This document shows positions 8,955 through 17,888 of a DNA stretch of 64,000 bases, in pieces. The stretch comes from Tenacibaculum sp. L6. GTDB lineage: Bacteria; Bacteroidota; Bacteroidia; Flavobacteriales; Flavobacteriaceae. A program made the translations under genes and the position numbers. Every line of letters begins with the position of its first letter. Position 1 is the first letter of the stretch. The notes under the pieces were generated by a model that was not told the DNA's origin, made no database searches, and was given only the letters and a program-made list of their open reading frames with translations. The stretch lies in the NCBI RefSeq assembly GCF_028823685.1, contig NZ_JAPEHZ010000001.1, positions 1 through 64,000 of the forward strand, given 5' to 3'.

Positions 8955-10277
8955 TTATTTGTATACTTCTTTAATGAAATCTTCAAAAGAAACTTCTTTA
9001 GTATCAAAACTCATGTTTTCTTTATAGAAAGCTAATAATTTCTGAGAAATTAATTGCTCTTGTAAACGACGAGCTTCATCTTGATTCTGTAAGATTCTTC
9101 CTGCGATATCTTCTAACTCTTTTTCTTCTGGATTCATGTTACCAAACTGAGCCATTTGAGCTCTAATAAACCCTTTAGCATAGTCTACTAACTCAGCATA
9201 GTCTAATTTGATATCGTTATCTTTCATAATCTTTCCTTCGATTAATTGGTAACGTAATCCTTTTTCAGACTTGTTGTACTCTTCAACAGCTTCTTCAGCA
9301 GTTAATTCTTTTTCTCCAGCAGTTTGTAACCACTTTTGTAAGAATTCAACTGGTAAATCAAATTTAGTATTCTCCACTAAGTTCTCAGTAATTGCGTTTA
9401 ACAATTGTTGATCTGCTTGTTGTTGAAATTGCTTTTCTGCGTCTTCTTTAATTTTATCTTTTAAATCAGTTACAGTTTTTACGCTTCCGTCAGCAAATAA
9501 CTTATCAAATAACTCTTGATCTAATTCTGCTGGTTCTATCTCAGTAATTTCTTCAATAGTAAAAGTTACAGGAATGTCTAAATCGTGAACCTCATCGTGA
9601 GATACACCTAAAGCTCCTTGTAACTTGTGCTCGTCTTCGAATAAGTTTTTAGTTTTTAACTCTAAAACATCTCCTACTTTAGCACCTACAAACTTCTTTA
9701 AGTTTGTTTTTCCTTTAATATCTTTTACAGAAATTGTAGATTTTTTGTTGATTTCTTTCTCTTCGTTTACGAAAGTACCAGTTACATTAGTTTCTTCTGT
9801 AGCTTCGTCTTTAGCAGACATTTTTCCGTAACGAGATTGGATGTTTTCAACTTCTTTCTCGATTAACTCGTCTGTAGCGACGATGTTATATTGAGTTACT
9901 TTGTTTTTTGGTTGTAAGTTTACGTCGAACTCAGGAGCTAATCCTAATTCAAACTCAAAAGAGAATTTATCAGCATCCCAATTGAAATCTTCTTGAACTC
10001 TTGGTAATGGGTTACCTAAGATATCTAACTTCTCTTCAACTAAGAATTTATTTAACGACTCTTGTAAAAGCTTGTTTACCTCATCAATCATTACTGATTT
10101 TCCGTATTGCTTTTTTACCATTCCCATTGGCACGTGACCTTTTCTAAACCCAGGAATGTTCGCTGTTTTACGGTAATCGTTTAATACTTTTGTTACTTTA
10201 TCTTGATAATCTTCTGCAACAATATCAACTTTTACAACTGCATTTAATGCATCTACGTTTTCTTTTGTTATATTCAT
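8955..10277 (-). CDS. tig: Trigger factor
   Basis: This 440-residue ribosome-associated chaperone binds nascent chains and has a peptidyl-prolyl isomerase domain. The ribosome-binding signature (IPGFRKGHVP) lies near residues 42-51, the divergent FKBP-like domain in about residues 150-245, and a Glu/Lys/Gln-rich helical C-terminal substrate-binding domain fills the rest. The length is typical for Bacteroidota. It is the first of a tig-clpP-clpX set on one strand, but a strong hairpin separates it from clpP. Confidence 0.95.
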   Translation of the reverse strand: MNITKENVDALNAVVKVDIVAEDYQDKVTKVLNDYRKTANIPGFRKGHVPMGMVKKQYGKSVMIDEVNKLLQESLNKFLVEEKLDILGNPLPRVQEDFNWDADKFSFEFELGLAPEFDVNLQPKNKVTQYNIVATDELIEKEVENIQSRYGKMSAKDEATEETNVTGTFVNEEKEINKKSTISVKDIKGKTNLKKFVGAKVGDVLELKTKNLFEDEHKLQGALGVSHDEVHDLDIPVTFTIEEITEIEPAELDQELFDKLFADGSVKTVTDLKDKIKEDAEKQFQQQADQQLLNAITENLVENTKFDLPVEFLQKWLQTAGEKELTAEEAVEEYNKSEKGLRYQLIEGKIMKDNDIKLDYAELVDYAKGFIRAQMAQFGNMNPEEKELEDIAGRILQNQDEARRLQEQLISQKLLAFYKENMSFDTKEVSFEDFIKEVYK

Positions 10278-10408
10278 CTTAAAAATCTGTTTCTTAAAAA
10301 ATCGAGTGCAAAATTACTACTTTATTTATTGATAACCAATACTTTTAAACATAAAAATATCTACTTTTTTATCACCCTTATTTTCTAGTTTTTACTGTGT
10401 TAGATTAC

Positions 10409-10756
10409 TTATTCGTCTCCTTCTTTTAATAGCGAAAATAGTATCGATCTAAAAATTGACAACAACACACTGAACAAGAGCGCTGTGAAAAATCCGCTAA
10501 CAGCAAATCCTGACACTAGTTTATCTGCCAATAATATAATTACCGCGTTAATTACAAACAGGAACAACCCCAGCGTAACAATGGTTGCTGGTAGTGTAAA
10601 AAACACTAGTAATGGACGCACAAACAAGTTTAACAAGGCTATAACTACAGCCACAATTACTGCAGTTGTATAACTAGCCACGGTTACTCCTGGTAAAATA
10701 TTTGCCAATACAATTACCACTAATGCTGTTAATAATACTTTTAAAAACGTTTTCAT
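10409..10756 (-). CDS. Small membrane protein, phage holin 4_2 superfamily
   Basis: This 115-residue protein is almost entirely hydrophobic, with four predicted membrane helices. The pattern, an N-terminal ILPGVTVASYTTA segment followed by LNLFVRPLLVFFTLPATIVTLGLF split over two helices, matches the YvlD/holin 4_2 family. Despite the name, chromosomal members are not phage lysis proteins; their function is poorly known. It is a single gene with no phage genes nearby. Confidence 0.8.
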   Translation of the reverse strand: MKTFLKVLLTALVVIVLANILPGVTVASYTTAVIVAVVIALLNLFVRPLLVFFTLPATIVTLGLFLFVINAVIILLADKLVSGFAVSGFFTALLFSVLLSIFRSILFSLLKEGDE

Positions 10757-10931
10757 TTTTCTTTTTTATTTAATTGGTTATGAATTATAAATTTACTCTT
10801 TTTCACTGAAACTATTAACTCATAACACTCCATTATACTTTACCACAACCATACCAAAAACAAAAAAAAACTTTGTTTTAGTTTTTGGAATTTTAATTTA
10901 ACTTCGCTTTATTCTTAACCAAGACAATAAA

Positions 10932-11498
10932 ATGCTCAAAAAACACCTAACTTCATATAATATTCTTACTGAAGAAGAAATAGACAATTTTATAAGTTTA
11001 GTCAGTTATAAAAAACTTAAGAAGGGAGATTTTTTTATTCAAGAAGGCAATACTTGCAAAGAAGTAGCTTTTATTGCTTCGGGTATTTTCAGATCTTTTT
11101 ATCATTCCTCAGACGAAAAAGAAGCTACGTATTGTTTGCTATCAGAAAACTCTTTTGTTACTGCGTATTCATCGTTTATTTCTCAAACAAAAACCAACGA
11201 AAATATTCAAGCATTAACCGATGCTGAGCTATACAGTATTACCAAAGAACAATTTGTAGCATTAGAAAATTCAAGCACGAATTGGTTACGTCTTTTTAAA
11301 ATATTTGCTGAACAAGAATATATAAATCTTGAAAACAGAATTTTTGTTTTGCAAAATGAAAGGGCTGAAAACCGTTACAAAAAACTGTTAAAAACGCATC
11401 CAAACTACTTAAAAACTATCCCGTTACAGTACCTAGCTTCATATTTAGGCATAACACAACGACATTTAAGCAGAATTAGAAAATCAGTTTTTTATTAG
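10932..11498 (+). CDS. Crp/Fnr-family transcriptional regulator
   Basis: This 188-residue protein has a cyclic-nucleotide-binding-fold domain at residues about 15-115 (LKKGDFFIQEGNTCKEVAF) and a short C-terminal helix-turn-helix (LQYLASYLGITQRHLSRIRK). This compact type is common in Flavobacteriaceae. The canonical cAMP-binding residues are not evident, so the ligand is unknown. It lies 62 bases upstream of an NADPH-quinone-reductase-like gene on the same strand, which it may control. Confidence 0.88.
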   Translation: MLKKHLTSYNILTEEEIDNFISLVSYKKLKKGDFFIQEGNTCKEVAFIASGIFRSFYHSSDEKEATYCLLSENSFVTAYSSFISQTKTNENIQALTDAELYSITKEQFVALENSSTNWLRLFKIFAEQEYINLENRIFVLQNERAENRYKKLLKTHPNYLKTIPLQYLASYLGITQRHLSRIRKSVFY

Positions 11499-11560
11499 AC
11501 AATTGTCCTTTTTAAGCTTGTAAAACCAACCGTACTTTGCTTCATAATCTTAACTATAGT

Positions 11561-12139
11561 ATGAAGCATATTTTATTAATAAACGGACACCCAGATAAAG
11601 AAAGTTTTAACCATGCACTAGCAGCTTCCTACAAAAGAGGAGCTTTAGAAACCGAAGCTGTTATTGAAGAAATAACTATCACTGACTTAAACTTCAATCC
11701 GAATCTTAAATTTGGTTACCGAAAAAGAACGGAACTTGAACCTGATTTACAAGAAGCTTTAACTAAAATTAAAAAATCAGATCATATTGTTTGGGTCTTT
11801 CCTGTTTGGTGGGCTGGTTACCCTGCAATAATGAAAGGTTTTATTGATAGAACCTTTTTACCCGGAATTACATTCCAACCTATTGAAGGAAAACCTTTTC
11901 CTGAAAAGCTTTTAAAAGGTAAAACTGCTCGACTTATCATAACTTCTGACACTCCAAGTTGGTATGATTATCTGTTTATGAAAAGACCTGCCATTAGACA
12001 ATTTAAAAAAGGAACACTAGAGTTCTGTGGCATTAAACCTGTTAAAACTACTTTCTTATCAACAATTAAAAATTCAAGCCCTGAACAACGAAATAAGTGG
12101 CTAGAGAAAGTACATCTCTTAGGTAAAAACCAACAATAA
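11561..12139 (+). CDS. Flavodoxin-fold NAD(P)H dehydrogenase (quinone)
   Basis: This 192-residue protein is a flavodoxin-like NAD(P)H oxidoreductase of the NQO1/KefF/YwrO family, which reduces quinones and related compounds by two-electron transfer. Visible motifs are the N-terminal ILLINGHPDKESFNHAL loop that binds the flavin phosphate, and FPVWWAGYPAIMKGFIDRTF. I chose ATG 11561 because the family begins directly with this first strand; an upstream in-frame start would add eight unrelated residues. It follows the Crp/Fnr regulator, suggesting a redox or xenobiotic response unit. Confidence 0.87.
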   Translation: MKHILLINGHPDKESFNHALAASYKRGALETEAVIEEITITDLNFNPNLKFGYRKRTELEPDLQEALTKIKKSDHIVWVFPVWWAGYPAIMKGFIDRTFLPGITFQPIEGKPFPEKLLKGKTARLIITSDTPSWYDYLFMKRPAIRQFKKGTLEFCGIKPVKTTFLSTIKNSSPEQRNKWLEKVHLLGKNQQ

Positions 12140-12257
12140 CTTAACTTTTTTTTGGTTAAAAAAATACTAGTTTATGTTAAAATTTAAATAGCTATATGCT
12201 AAAATCCTACAATTACTATTTATATATTTACATACATATCTTTATAAGATTAGTAAT

Positions 12258-12752
12258 ATGAAAAAAGTTAAAGAAAATAAAACTCTTTTGAATAAAGACA
12301 TTAAAAAACTACTTCCTACAATAAATTTTTATGATACATTCTCTACCACCAATCATACAAACACAATAGAAGAAATTGTAAATTTAATCTTTAATAAACC
12401 TCCAGTTTGGGTAGACTTTTTATTTAAATTACGTAATAAAATTGCTGCTTTTTTTAATTTAAAAAACAACTACCCTGGTGATTATAACGAGCGGTTTGAT
12501 GTTGGCGGATATGTAAGTTTCTTTAAAATTTTTTCTATATCTAGCAATGAAGTTGTATTAGGTGCTAATGACACTCATTTAAATTTTAGAGCAATCGTAC
12601 ACAACAATCACGATCCTTTTTATAACATCAAAGTTATTACGTTGGTTGAATACAATAATAAAAAAGGTGAAGCATACATGAAGCTTATAAAACCTTTTCA
12701 TAGGTTAGTTGTTAAGAGAATGGTTAAAAATGCTTACAATTTAAATAATTAA
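12258..12752 (+). CDS. DUF2867-like protein
   Basis: This 164-residue protein has the pattern of DUF2867: an N-terminal part with PVWVDFLFKLRNKIAAFFNLK, then FFKIFSISSNEVVLGANDTHLNFR and a basic C-terminus. The fold resembles START/SRPBCC-type domains found in some NAD-dependent epimerases, but the function is unknown. It has no signal peptide. It stands alone, between the reductase and a thioredoxin-like gene. Confidence 0.72.
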   Translation: MKKVKENKTLLNKDIKKLLPTINFYDTFSTTNHTNTIEEIVNLIFNKPPVWVDFLFKLRNKIAAFFNLKNNYPGDYNERFDVGGYVSFFKIFSISSNEVVLGANDTHLNFRAIVHNNHDPFYNIKVITLVEYNNKKGEAYMKLIKPFHRLVVKRMVKNAYNLNN

Positions 12753-12759
12753 CTTTTTG

Positions 12760-12767
12760 TACTTTTG
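12760..12767 (+). promoter_or_regulatory. -7 promoter element for thioredoxin-fold gene
   Basis: TACTTTTG matches TAnnTTTG exactly. Transcription should begin near 12772-12775, upstream of the open frame of the next gene, which shows that the gene extends well upstream of its first NTG codon. No clear -33 element is seen. Confidence 0.5.
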
Positions 12768-12787
12768 AACTATAAAAAAATAACTCT

Positions 12788-13222
12788 ATTAAACCTGTAA
12801 CCTCAATAAAAGTAACCGATTTTAATCAAAACGAAGTTAACTTACTTGAAAAGTATGCTAACAAAATTCTATTATTGTTGTTTTACAACAATGCTTGTTT
12901 AGGATGTACGGGTAGAGCCATACCACTTGCTTATCAGTTTAAGCAAGACTACAAAGATATTGAAGTTATAGGCATCCATAGTAATTTTACAAGCAACGAT
13001 GTTTCTAGAGAAGATATTCTAAGCATTTTCACCATCAACGAACTTCCATTCCCAATTTACATTGATAAAAATCACAAAATGTACGATTTCTTTAACTCGG
13101 AAGGAACGCCACAATGGATATTACTAACCGCAAAAGGTGAAGTATATCGATCTATTTTTGGATCGCAAGACAATGCCCAAAACAGGTTGTACTACGCTTT
13201 AGAAAACCTAACTGAACAGTAA
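12788..13222 (+). CDS. Thioredoxin/redoxin-fold protein, AUU start proposed
   Basis: The protein has a thioredoxin fold with the redox motif CLGC (in FYNNACLGCTGRA) and the cis-Pro region GTPQWIL. It resembles TlpA/AhpC-type redoxins. The first NTG codon, TTG at 12875, would remove the first strand and start just before CLGC, so it is unlikely to be the true start. The frame is open upstream to a stop at 12773 and reads IKPVTSIKVTDFNQNEVNLL, like a redoxin N-terminus. The only sensible start there is ATT at 12788 (144 residues). This may be a rare AUU start or a mutated ATG. Confidence 0.65.
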   Translation: MKPVTSIKVTDFNQNEVNLLEKYANKILLLLFYNNACLGCTGRAIPLAYQFKQDYKDIEVIGIHSNFTSNDVSREDILSIFTINELPFPIYIDKNHKMYDFFNSEGTPQWILLTAKGEVYRSIFGSQDNAQNRLYYALENLTEQ

Positions 13223-13993
13223 TTATTTAGCCAGAAACTGAATAGCTTCTTTATAAAAATCTGCTGGATTTTCTGCATGTAGCCAGTGCCCAGCATTGGC
13301 TATTGTTTTAATTTCTGAATTTGGAAAATGTGCCTGAATTAATGGCTCATCTTCTTTTGAAATATACCCTGAATTTGCTCCTCTTAAAAATAGTGTTTCT
13401 CCTTCAAAAACAGTAAAAGAAGGTAACGCTACTCCTACTTCACTATTATTTTCAGTTAATGATTTTAAATTAAAACGAAATGCTAATTCGTCTTTTGTTT
13501 TTCGGTATACATTTTTTGCTAAAAATTGACGGATTCCTTTTTCTGGAATTAACTCAGCTAGTTTTTCATCCACTAACTTACGCGAGGTTTGTACCGAAAA
13601 ATCTACGGAGTTTAATGCAGCTAAAATATCGTGGTGATGTGGCGGATACATTCTTGGAGAAATATCGGCAACAATTAATTTATTTACCAACTCAGGATAT
13701 TCTGTAGCAAATAACATTACTGTTTTTCCTCCCATAGAATGCCCTAACAAATCTACTTTTTCTAAAGTGTGATGCTGAATGTAATTGTACAAATCACCTA
13801 CCATTAACTCATAATCAAAAGCTTCGGTTTGAAAGCTTCGTCCGTGATTTCGTTGATCTATCAAATGTACTTCATAACCGTCTTCGGCAAACTTATTAGC
13901 ATGCGATTTCCAGTTATCTCCCATACCAAAGTATCCGTGTAAAATCAGCAACGGTTTTCCTTTTCCTATTATTTTAGAATATAATACCTCCAT
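13223..13993 (-). CDS. Alpha/beta-hydrolase, YbfF-like esterase
   Basis: This 256-residue protein is an alpha/beta-hydrolase. The nucleophile elbow GHSMGGK has Ser86, the oxyanion HGYFGMGDNW motif lies near the N-terminus, and the catalytic His is in AGHWLHAENP near residue 237. It resembles the YbfF acyl-CoA/carboxyl esterase family. The substrate is not evident. It is cytoplasmic and starts 2 bases after pdxJ ends, so it is probably co-transcribed with it. Confidence 0.88.
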   Translation of the reverse strand: MEVLYSKIIGKGKPLLILHGYFGMGDNWKSHANKFAEDGYEVHLIDQRNHGRSFQTEAFDYELMVGDLYNYIQHHTLEKVDLLGHSMGGKTVMLFATEYPELVNKLIVADISPRMYPPHHHDILAALNSVDFSVQTSRKLVDEKLAELIPEKGIRQFLAKNVYRKTKDELAFRFNLKSLTENNSEVGVALPSFTVFEGETLFLRGANSGYISKEDEPLIQAHFPNSEIKTIANAGHWLHAENPADFYKEAIQFLAK

Positions 13994-13995
13994 AG

Positions 13996-14709
13996 TTATT
14001 GCAAACGATGTAAATACATGTTTACAACGTTTTGTAAACCTAAATACAAACTTTCAGAAATTAAAGCATGTCCGATTGATACTTCTGCTAAATGAGGAAT
14101 ATTTTGCTTAAAGAACTGGATATTATCTAAACTTAAATCATGGCCTGCGTTTACACCTAAACCTAATTCATGTGCTAAAATTGCTGCTTCTGTATATGGT
14201 TTCACTCCGTTGGTGTTCCCTTTTTCATATTGAACAGCAAACTCTTCTGTATATAACTCAATTCTGTCGGTTCCTGTTTTCGCTGCAGCTTCAATCAATT
14301 TTAAATCTGTATCAATAAAAATAGACGTACGGATTCCAGCATTTTTAAACTCAGCAATTACTTCTTGTAAATAAGATTGATGTGCTATCGTGTCCCATCC
14401 TGCATTTGATGTAAGTTGATCTACACTGTCAGGAACTAAAGTTACTTGCGTTGGTTTTATTTCTAACACCATTTGTGTAAACTTATCAATAGGATTTCCT
14501 TCGATATTATATTCCGTAGTAACCAACGGTTTTAAATCATAGGCATCTTGATAACGAATATGACGCTCATCAGGTCTTGGATGTATGGTAATTCCTTCAG
14601 CTCCGAACTCCTGAATATCGGTTGCTACTTTCAATAAATCTGGCACATTTCCTCCTCTAGAATTACGAAGTGTAGCTATTTTATTAATATTAACACTTAA
14701 TTTTGTCAT
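13996..14709 (-). CDS. pdxJ: Pyridoxine 5'-phosphate synthase
   Basis: PdxJ (237 residues) condenses 1-deoxyxylulose 5-phosphate with 3-amino-2-oxopropyl phosphate to pyridoxine phosphate, the ring-closing step of vitamin B6 synthesis. Family signatures include [30 protein letters not shown] and VNAGHDLS. The length is normal. A -7 promoter element lies just upstream, and an esterase gene follows on the same strand. Confidence 0.95.
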   Translation of the reverse strand: MTKLSVNINKIATLRNSRGGNVPDLLKVATDIQEFGAEGITIHPRPDERHIRYQDAYDLKPLVTTEYNIEGNPIDKFTQMVLEIKPTQVTLVPDSVDQLTSNAGWDTIAHQSYLQEVIAEFKNAGIRTSIFIDTDLKLIEAAAKTGTDRIELYTEEFAVQYEKGNTNGVKPYTEAAILAHELGLGVNAGHDLSLDNIQFFKQNIPHLAEVSIGHALISESLYLGLQNVVNMYLHRLQ

Positions 14710-14726
14710 GTTGTAAAATTAGACCA

Positions 14727-14734
14727 CAAAGGTA
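14727..14734 (-). promoter_or_regulatory. -7 promoter element for pdxJ
   Basis: On the minus strand TACCTTTG matches TAnnTTTG exactly, 17 bases before the pdxJ ATG. The opposite strand of this spacer holds a near match (TATATTCG, 14756-14763) before the CBS gene. Confidence 0.55.
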
Positions 14735-14768
14735 ACGCATTCCAACATTTTAAACTATATTCGTAGTA

Positions 14769-15428
14769 ATGAAAATCAATGATTTTATACTAAAAGAAAT
14801 TAAAGCACTCACATTAAACAGCTCTGTAAAAAGTGCTCAACAAGTGTGTAAAGACTTACCTATAACGCATATTCCAGTAGTTGAAGATGGTAAGTTAATT
14901 GGCTGCTTGCCTGAAAGCGACATTCAAACTATTGAAAATAAAAACCGTACGCTAAATGAGTACACTTACATGTTTGATCACTTTTACACAAATGAAAAAG
15001 CGACTTTACTTGATTTAATCGCATTGTTTGCGGATAACGATTCTAATTTAATCCCTGTTTTAGATAAAAACTTGAACTATGTTGGTTATTATGAACTAAG
15101 CGATATTTTAGATGCTTTTGCCAACAGCCCTTTCATACATAACGAAAGTCAAACTCTAATAATAGACAAACCTAAGAGCGACTACTCTATGAGTCAAATA
15201 ACTCAAATTGTAGAAACTAACAACGGAAAACTTTTAGGAGCTTATATTTCTTCTGAAAATATAGACAACATAGAAGTCACCCTTAGAATTGTTTCTGAAG
15301 AAATAAATGAAATTATTCAAACATTTCGCCGATACGACTATAACGTTATCACACAACACGAAGACGACTTTTATCTAGAAGAGCTTAAAGATAGAGCTGC
15401 CTATTTAAGGAAATACCTAGATATGTAA
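14769..15428 (+). CDS. CBS-domain protein, AcuB-like
   Basis: This 219-residue protein has two CBS motifs: residues about 1-60 (LPITHIPVVEDGKLIGCLPESDI) and about 75-125 (LIPVLDKNLNYVGYYELSDIL). The C-terminal part resembles an ACT-like domain. CBS pairs bind adenosyl ligands and act as energy or redox sensors. It sits 23 bases upstream of NAD kinase on the same strand, so it could sense nucleotides relevant to that enzyme, but this is inference. Confidence 0.82.
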   Translation: MKINDFILKEIKALTLNSSVKSAQQVCKDLPITHIPVVEDGKLIGCLPESDIQTIENKNRTLNEYTYMFDHFYTNEKATLLDLIALFADNDSNLIPVLDKNLNYVGYYELSDILDAFANSPFIHNESQTLIIDKPKSDYSMSQITQIVETNNGKLLGAYISSENIDNIEVTLRIVSEEINEIIQTFRRYDYNVITQHEDDFYLEELKDRAAYLRKYLDM

Positions 15429-15451
15429 TTTCTAAATAAATATTTTTACAA

Positions 15452-16348
15452 GTGAAAAAAGTAGCTATTTACGGACAAGCTTATACTACACTAGCAGAAA
15501 AAGAAGTTAAAATTCTTTTAGATGTTTTAGAAAAACACAACATCGTTGCTTTTTTTGAACAACAGTTTTACGATTTATTTATTGAAAACGACTCACTAAA
15601 CAAAAAGTACCCTACCTACTCGCATTTTAATGATTTATCAAACACGTTTGATGTGATGTTCACTATTGGAGGAGATGGTACTATTTTGAGAGCCGTTACC
15701 TACATACGTGATTTGAATATCCCTATCATGGGAATTAACACTGGGCGCCTGGGTTTCCTTGCAACCATTCAAAAAGATCAAATTGAAGAAGCTATTGATT
15801 TAGTACTTAAAAAAGAATACACACTTCAAGAACGTTCATTATTACAAATAGAAACATTTCCTAGTACAGAAGATTTTTGTGAGCTAAACTTTGCATTAAA
15901 CGAAGTAACGATAGCAAGAAGAAACACTACTTCGATGATAGGAATTAAAACATTCTTAAATCAAGAATATTTAACCAATTATTGGGCAGATGGTTTAATT
16001 ATAGCAACCCCAACTGGTTCAACAGGATATTCATTAAGTTGCGATGGCCCCGTAATTTTACCAAACTCAAAAAGTTTTGTTATTACTCCTATAGCACCAC
16101 ATAACTTGAATGCTCGACCGATGGTTATACCGGATGACACAGAAATACATCTTGAAGTTAGCGCTCGTGAAAAAGATTTTTTAATCTCTTTAGACTCACG
16201 AATTGCAACGGTTTCACAAGAAACTAAAATAAAAATTAAAAAAGCCCCCTTCACTATAAAAAGTATTTTACCTAAAAATCAATCCCATTTAAAAACCTTA
16301 CGAGGTAAACTTTTATGGGGAGAAGACACAAGAAATGAAGGCTTATAA
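15452..16348 (+). CDS. nadK: NAD kinase
   Basis: This 298-residue enzyme phosphorylates NAD+ to NADP+. The GGDGT motif lies at residues 73-77, and TPTGSTGYSLSCDGP follows near residue 190. The start is GTG at 15452, which gives the usual N-terminus of the first Rossmann strand (KKVAIYGQ). It is probably co-transcribed with the CBS protein and precedes the envelope operon. Confidence 0.95.
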   Translation: MKKVAIYGQAYTTLAEKEVKILLDVLEKHNIVAFFEQQFYDLFIENDSLNKKYPTYSHFNDLSNTFDVMFTIGGDGTILRAVTYIRDLNIPIMGINTGRLGFLATIQKDQIEEAIDLVLKKEYTLQERSLLQIETFPSTEDFCELNFALNEVTIARRNTTSMIGIKTFLNQEYLTNYWADGLIIATPTGSTGYSLSCDGPVILPNSKSFVITPIAPHNLNARPMVIPDDTEIHLEVSAREKDFLISLDSRIATVSQETKIKIKKAPFTIKSILPKNQSHLKTLRGKLLWGEDTRNEGL

Positions 16349-16407
16349 CTTATACAATTACAATAAATTCACAAAAAAAAAGTTAATCAAAAAGACGGAT
16401 TATTAAC

Positions 16408-16438
16408 TTTTTAAAGCAAATTCAATTCCCTATATTTG
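16408..16438 (+). promoter_or_regulatory. Promoter for the PorG-uppS-bamA-ompH operon
   Basis: TATATTTG at 16431-16438 matches the -7 consensus exactly. TTTT stands 19 bases upstream, where TTTG is expected. The next ATG is at 16453. Confidence 0.6.
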
Positions 16439-16452
16439 CACGCTATTTTACA

Positions 16453-17133
16453 ATGAGAGGACTTATTTTATCAATATTATTTGTTTGTTTAGTTGCACCT
16501 TTACAATCACAAATTCATGAAATCGGTATTTTTGCCGGTGGTTCTAATTATGTGGGAGATATAGGAAGCACAAACTACATACACCCGAATAAATTCGCTG
16601 GTGGTCTTATTTATAAGTACAATTTAAACCCTCGAATTGCACTAAGGGGTACCTACACTTACATTCCAATTTCTGGAGATGATGCCGATGCTAGCAATCC
16701 TTATCGTCAAAACAGAGGCTTCAGCTTTTCTAATAACGTACATGAATTTGCTGCTGGTGTAGAATTTAACTTTTTTGACTACAATATTAGTGATTACAGA
16801 ACCACTTTTACCCCTTATATTTTGGCTGAAATTGCTGCTTTTAACTATAAAAGTCCAGGTTCTCAAACCTCAAACAACACTATTTCCTTAAAAAATAAAT
16901 TCTCGTATACTTTACCCGTAGGCATTGGCTTAAAAGGAAGATTAGCAGATAACTTTGCTATCGCTTTTGAAGCGGGTGTACGATTTACATTTGAAGATGA
17001 TTTAGATTACACAACAGATAAAATAAACTCATTAGATTTTGGAGGTAATGGAAATGACTGGTATACTTTTTCAGGAATTTCTATTGTTTACACCTTCGGA
17101 AGACCACCTTGTTTCGGTGGAATAGCGGAATAA
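16453..17133 (+). CDS. porG: PorG-like outer-membrane protein (DUF6089)
   Basis: This 226-residue protein has a signal peptide (ending near PLQSQ) and an outer-membrane beta-barrel pattern. The opening HEIGIFAGGSNYVGDIGSTNYI is characteristic of the DUF6089 family, which includes PorG of the type IX secretion system. In several Bacteroidota PorG lies beside uppS and bamA, as here, supporting the assignment. It ends only 2 bases before uppS. PorG is thought to be an outer-membrane component contacting the PorK/N ring. Confidence 0.75.
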   Translation: MRGLILSILFVCLVAPLQSQIHEIGIFAGGSNYVGDIGSTNYIHPNKFAGGLIYKYNLNPRIALRGTYTYIPISGDDADASNPYRQNRGFSFSNNVHEFAAGVEFNFFDYNISDYRTTFTPYILAEIAAFNYKSPGSQTSNNTISLKNKFSYTLPVGIGLKGRLADNFAIAFEAGVRFTFEDDLDYTTDKINSLDFGGNGNDWYTFSGISIVYTFGRPPCFGGIAE

Positions 17134-17135
17134 CT

Positions 17136-17888
17136 ATGAAAGAAAAATTACAGCGCATTGATTTACAAAACATACCAAACCACATTGCTATTATTATGGA
17201 TGGTAATGGTAGATGGGCGAAAAGTAAAGGAATGCAACGTGTTTTTGGTCATCGAAACGCATTAACAGCCATTAGAGAAACTGCAGATACAGCTTCAGAA
17301 CTAGGAGTGAAATACTTAACTCTTTACGCATTTTCTACTGAAAATTGGAATCGTCCAAAATTAGAAGTCGATGCTTTAATGAGCTTGTTAGTTACTACCT
17401 TAAAAAAAGAACTTCCTGAATTTCAACGTAAAAACGTGAAAATAAATGCTATTGGTAATTTAACTAGCTTACCTAAAAATGCTCAAAAAGTATTAGCTAA
17501 TGTTATCGATGCTACAAAAAACAACACTAAAATTACGTTAACCTTTGCTTTAAGCTACGGATCGAGGGAAGAAATTGTTAACGCAATCAAAAACATAACC
17601 AAAAAAGTTGTTAATAACGAAATAGAAATTGAAAAAATTAACGATAAAATTATAAATAATCATTTATATACGTTTAATTTGCCCGATGTTGATTTAATGA
17701 TACGTACAAGTGGGGAACAAAGAATCAGTAATTATTTACTTTGGCAAATAGCATATGCCGAATTACATTTTACTGATGTGCTATGGCCTGATTATAGAAA
17801 AGAGCACCTTTACGACGCTATACTTGATTATCAAAACAGAGAAAGAAGATTTGGAAAAACCAGTGAACAGATTGAAACCAATGAATAA
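17136..17888 (+). CDS. uppS: Isoprenyl (undecaprenyl) diphosphate synthase
   Basis: This 250-residue cis-prenyltransferase builds the lipid carrier for peptidoglycan and O-antigen. The signature MDGNGRWAKSKG holds the catalytic Asp22; TLYAFSTENWNRP and IRTSGEQRISNYLLWQ are also present. ATG 17136 was chosen because upstream in-frame codons lie inside the previous gene. Its last 8 bases overlap the bamA start, suggesting translational coupling. Confidence 0.96.
   Translation: MKEKLQRIDLQNIPNHIAIIMDGNGRWAKSKGMQRVFGHRNALTAIRETADTASELGVKYLTLYAFSTENWNRPKLEVDALMSLLVTTLKKELPEFQRKNVKINAIGNLTSLPKNAQKVLANVIDATKNNTKITLTFALSYGSREEIVNAIKNITKKVVNNEIEIEKINDKIINNHLYTFNLPDVDLMIRTSGEQRISNYLLWQIAYAELHFTDVLWPDYRKEHLYDAILDYQNRERRFGKTSEQIETNE

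Noticed and set aside
10409-10756. Phage remnant
   Set aside because: The holin-like name is a family label; no phage genes, integrase or attachment sites are near.
17755-17880. Longer N-terminus for BamA
   Set aside because: It lies inside uppS in another frame, while a clean signal peptide begins at 17881.
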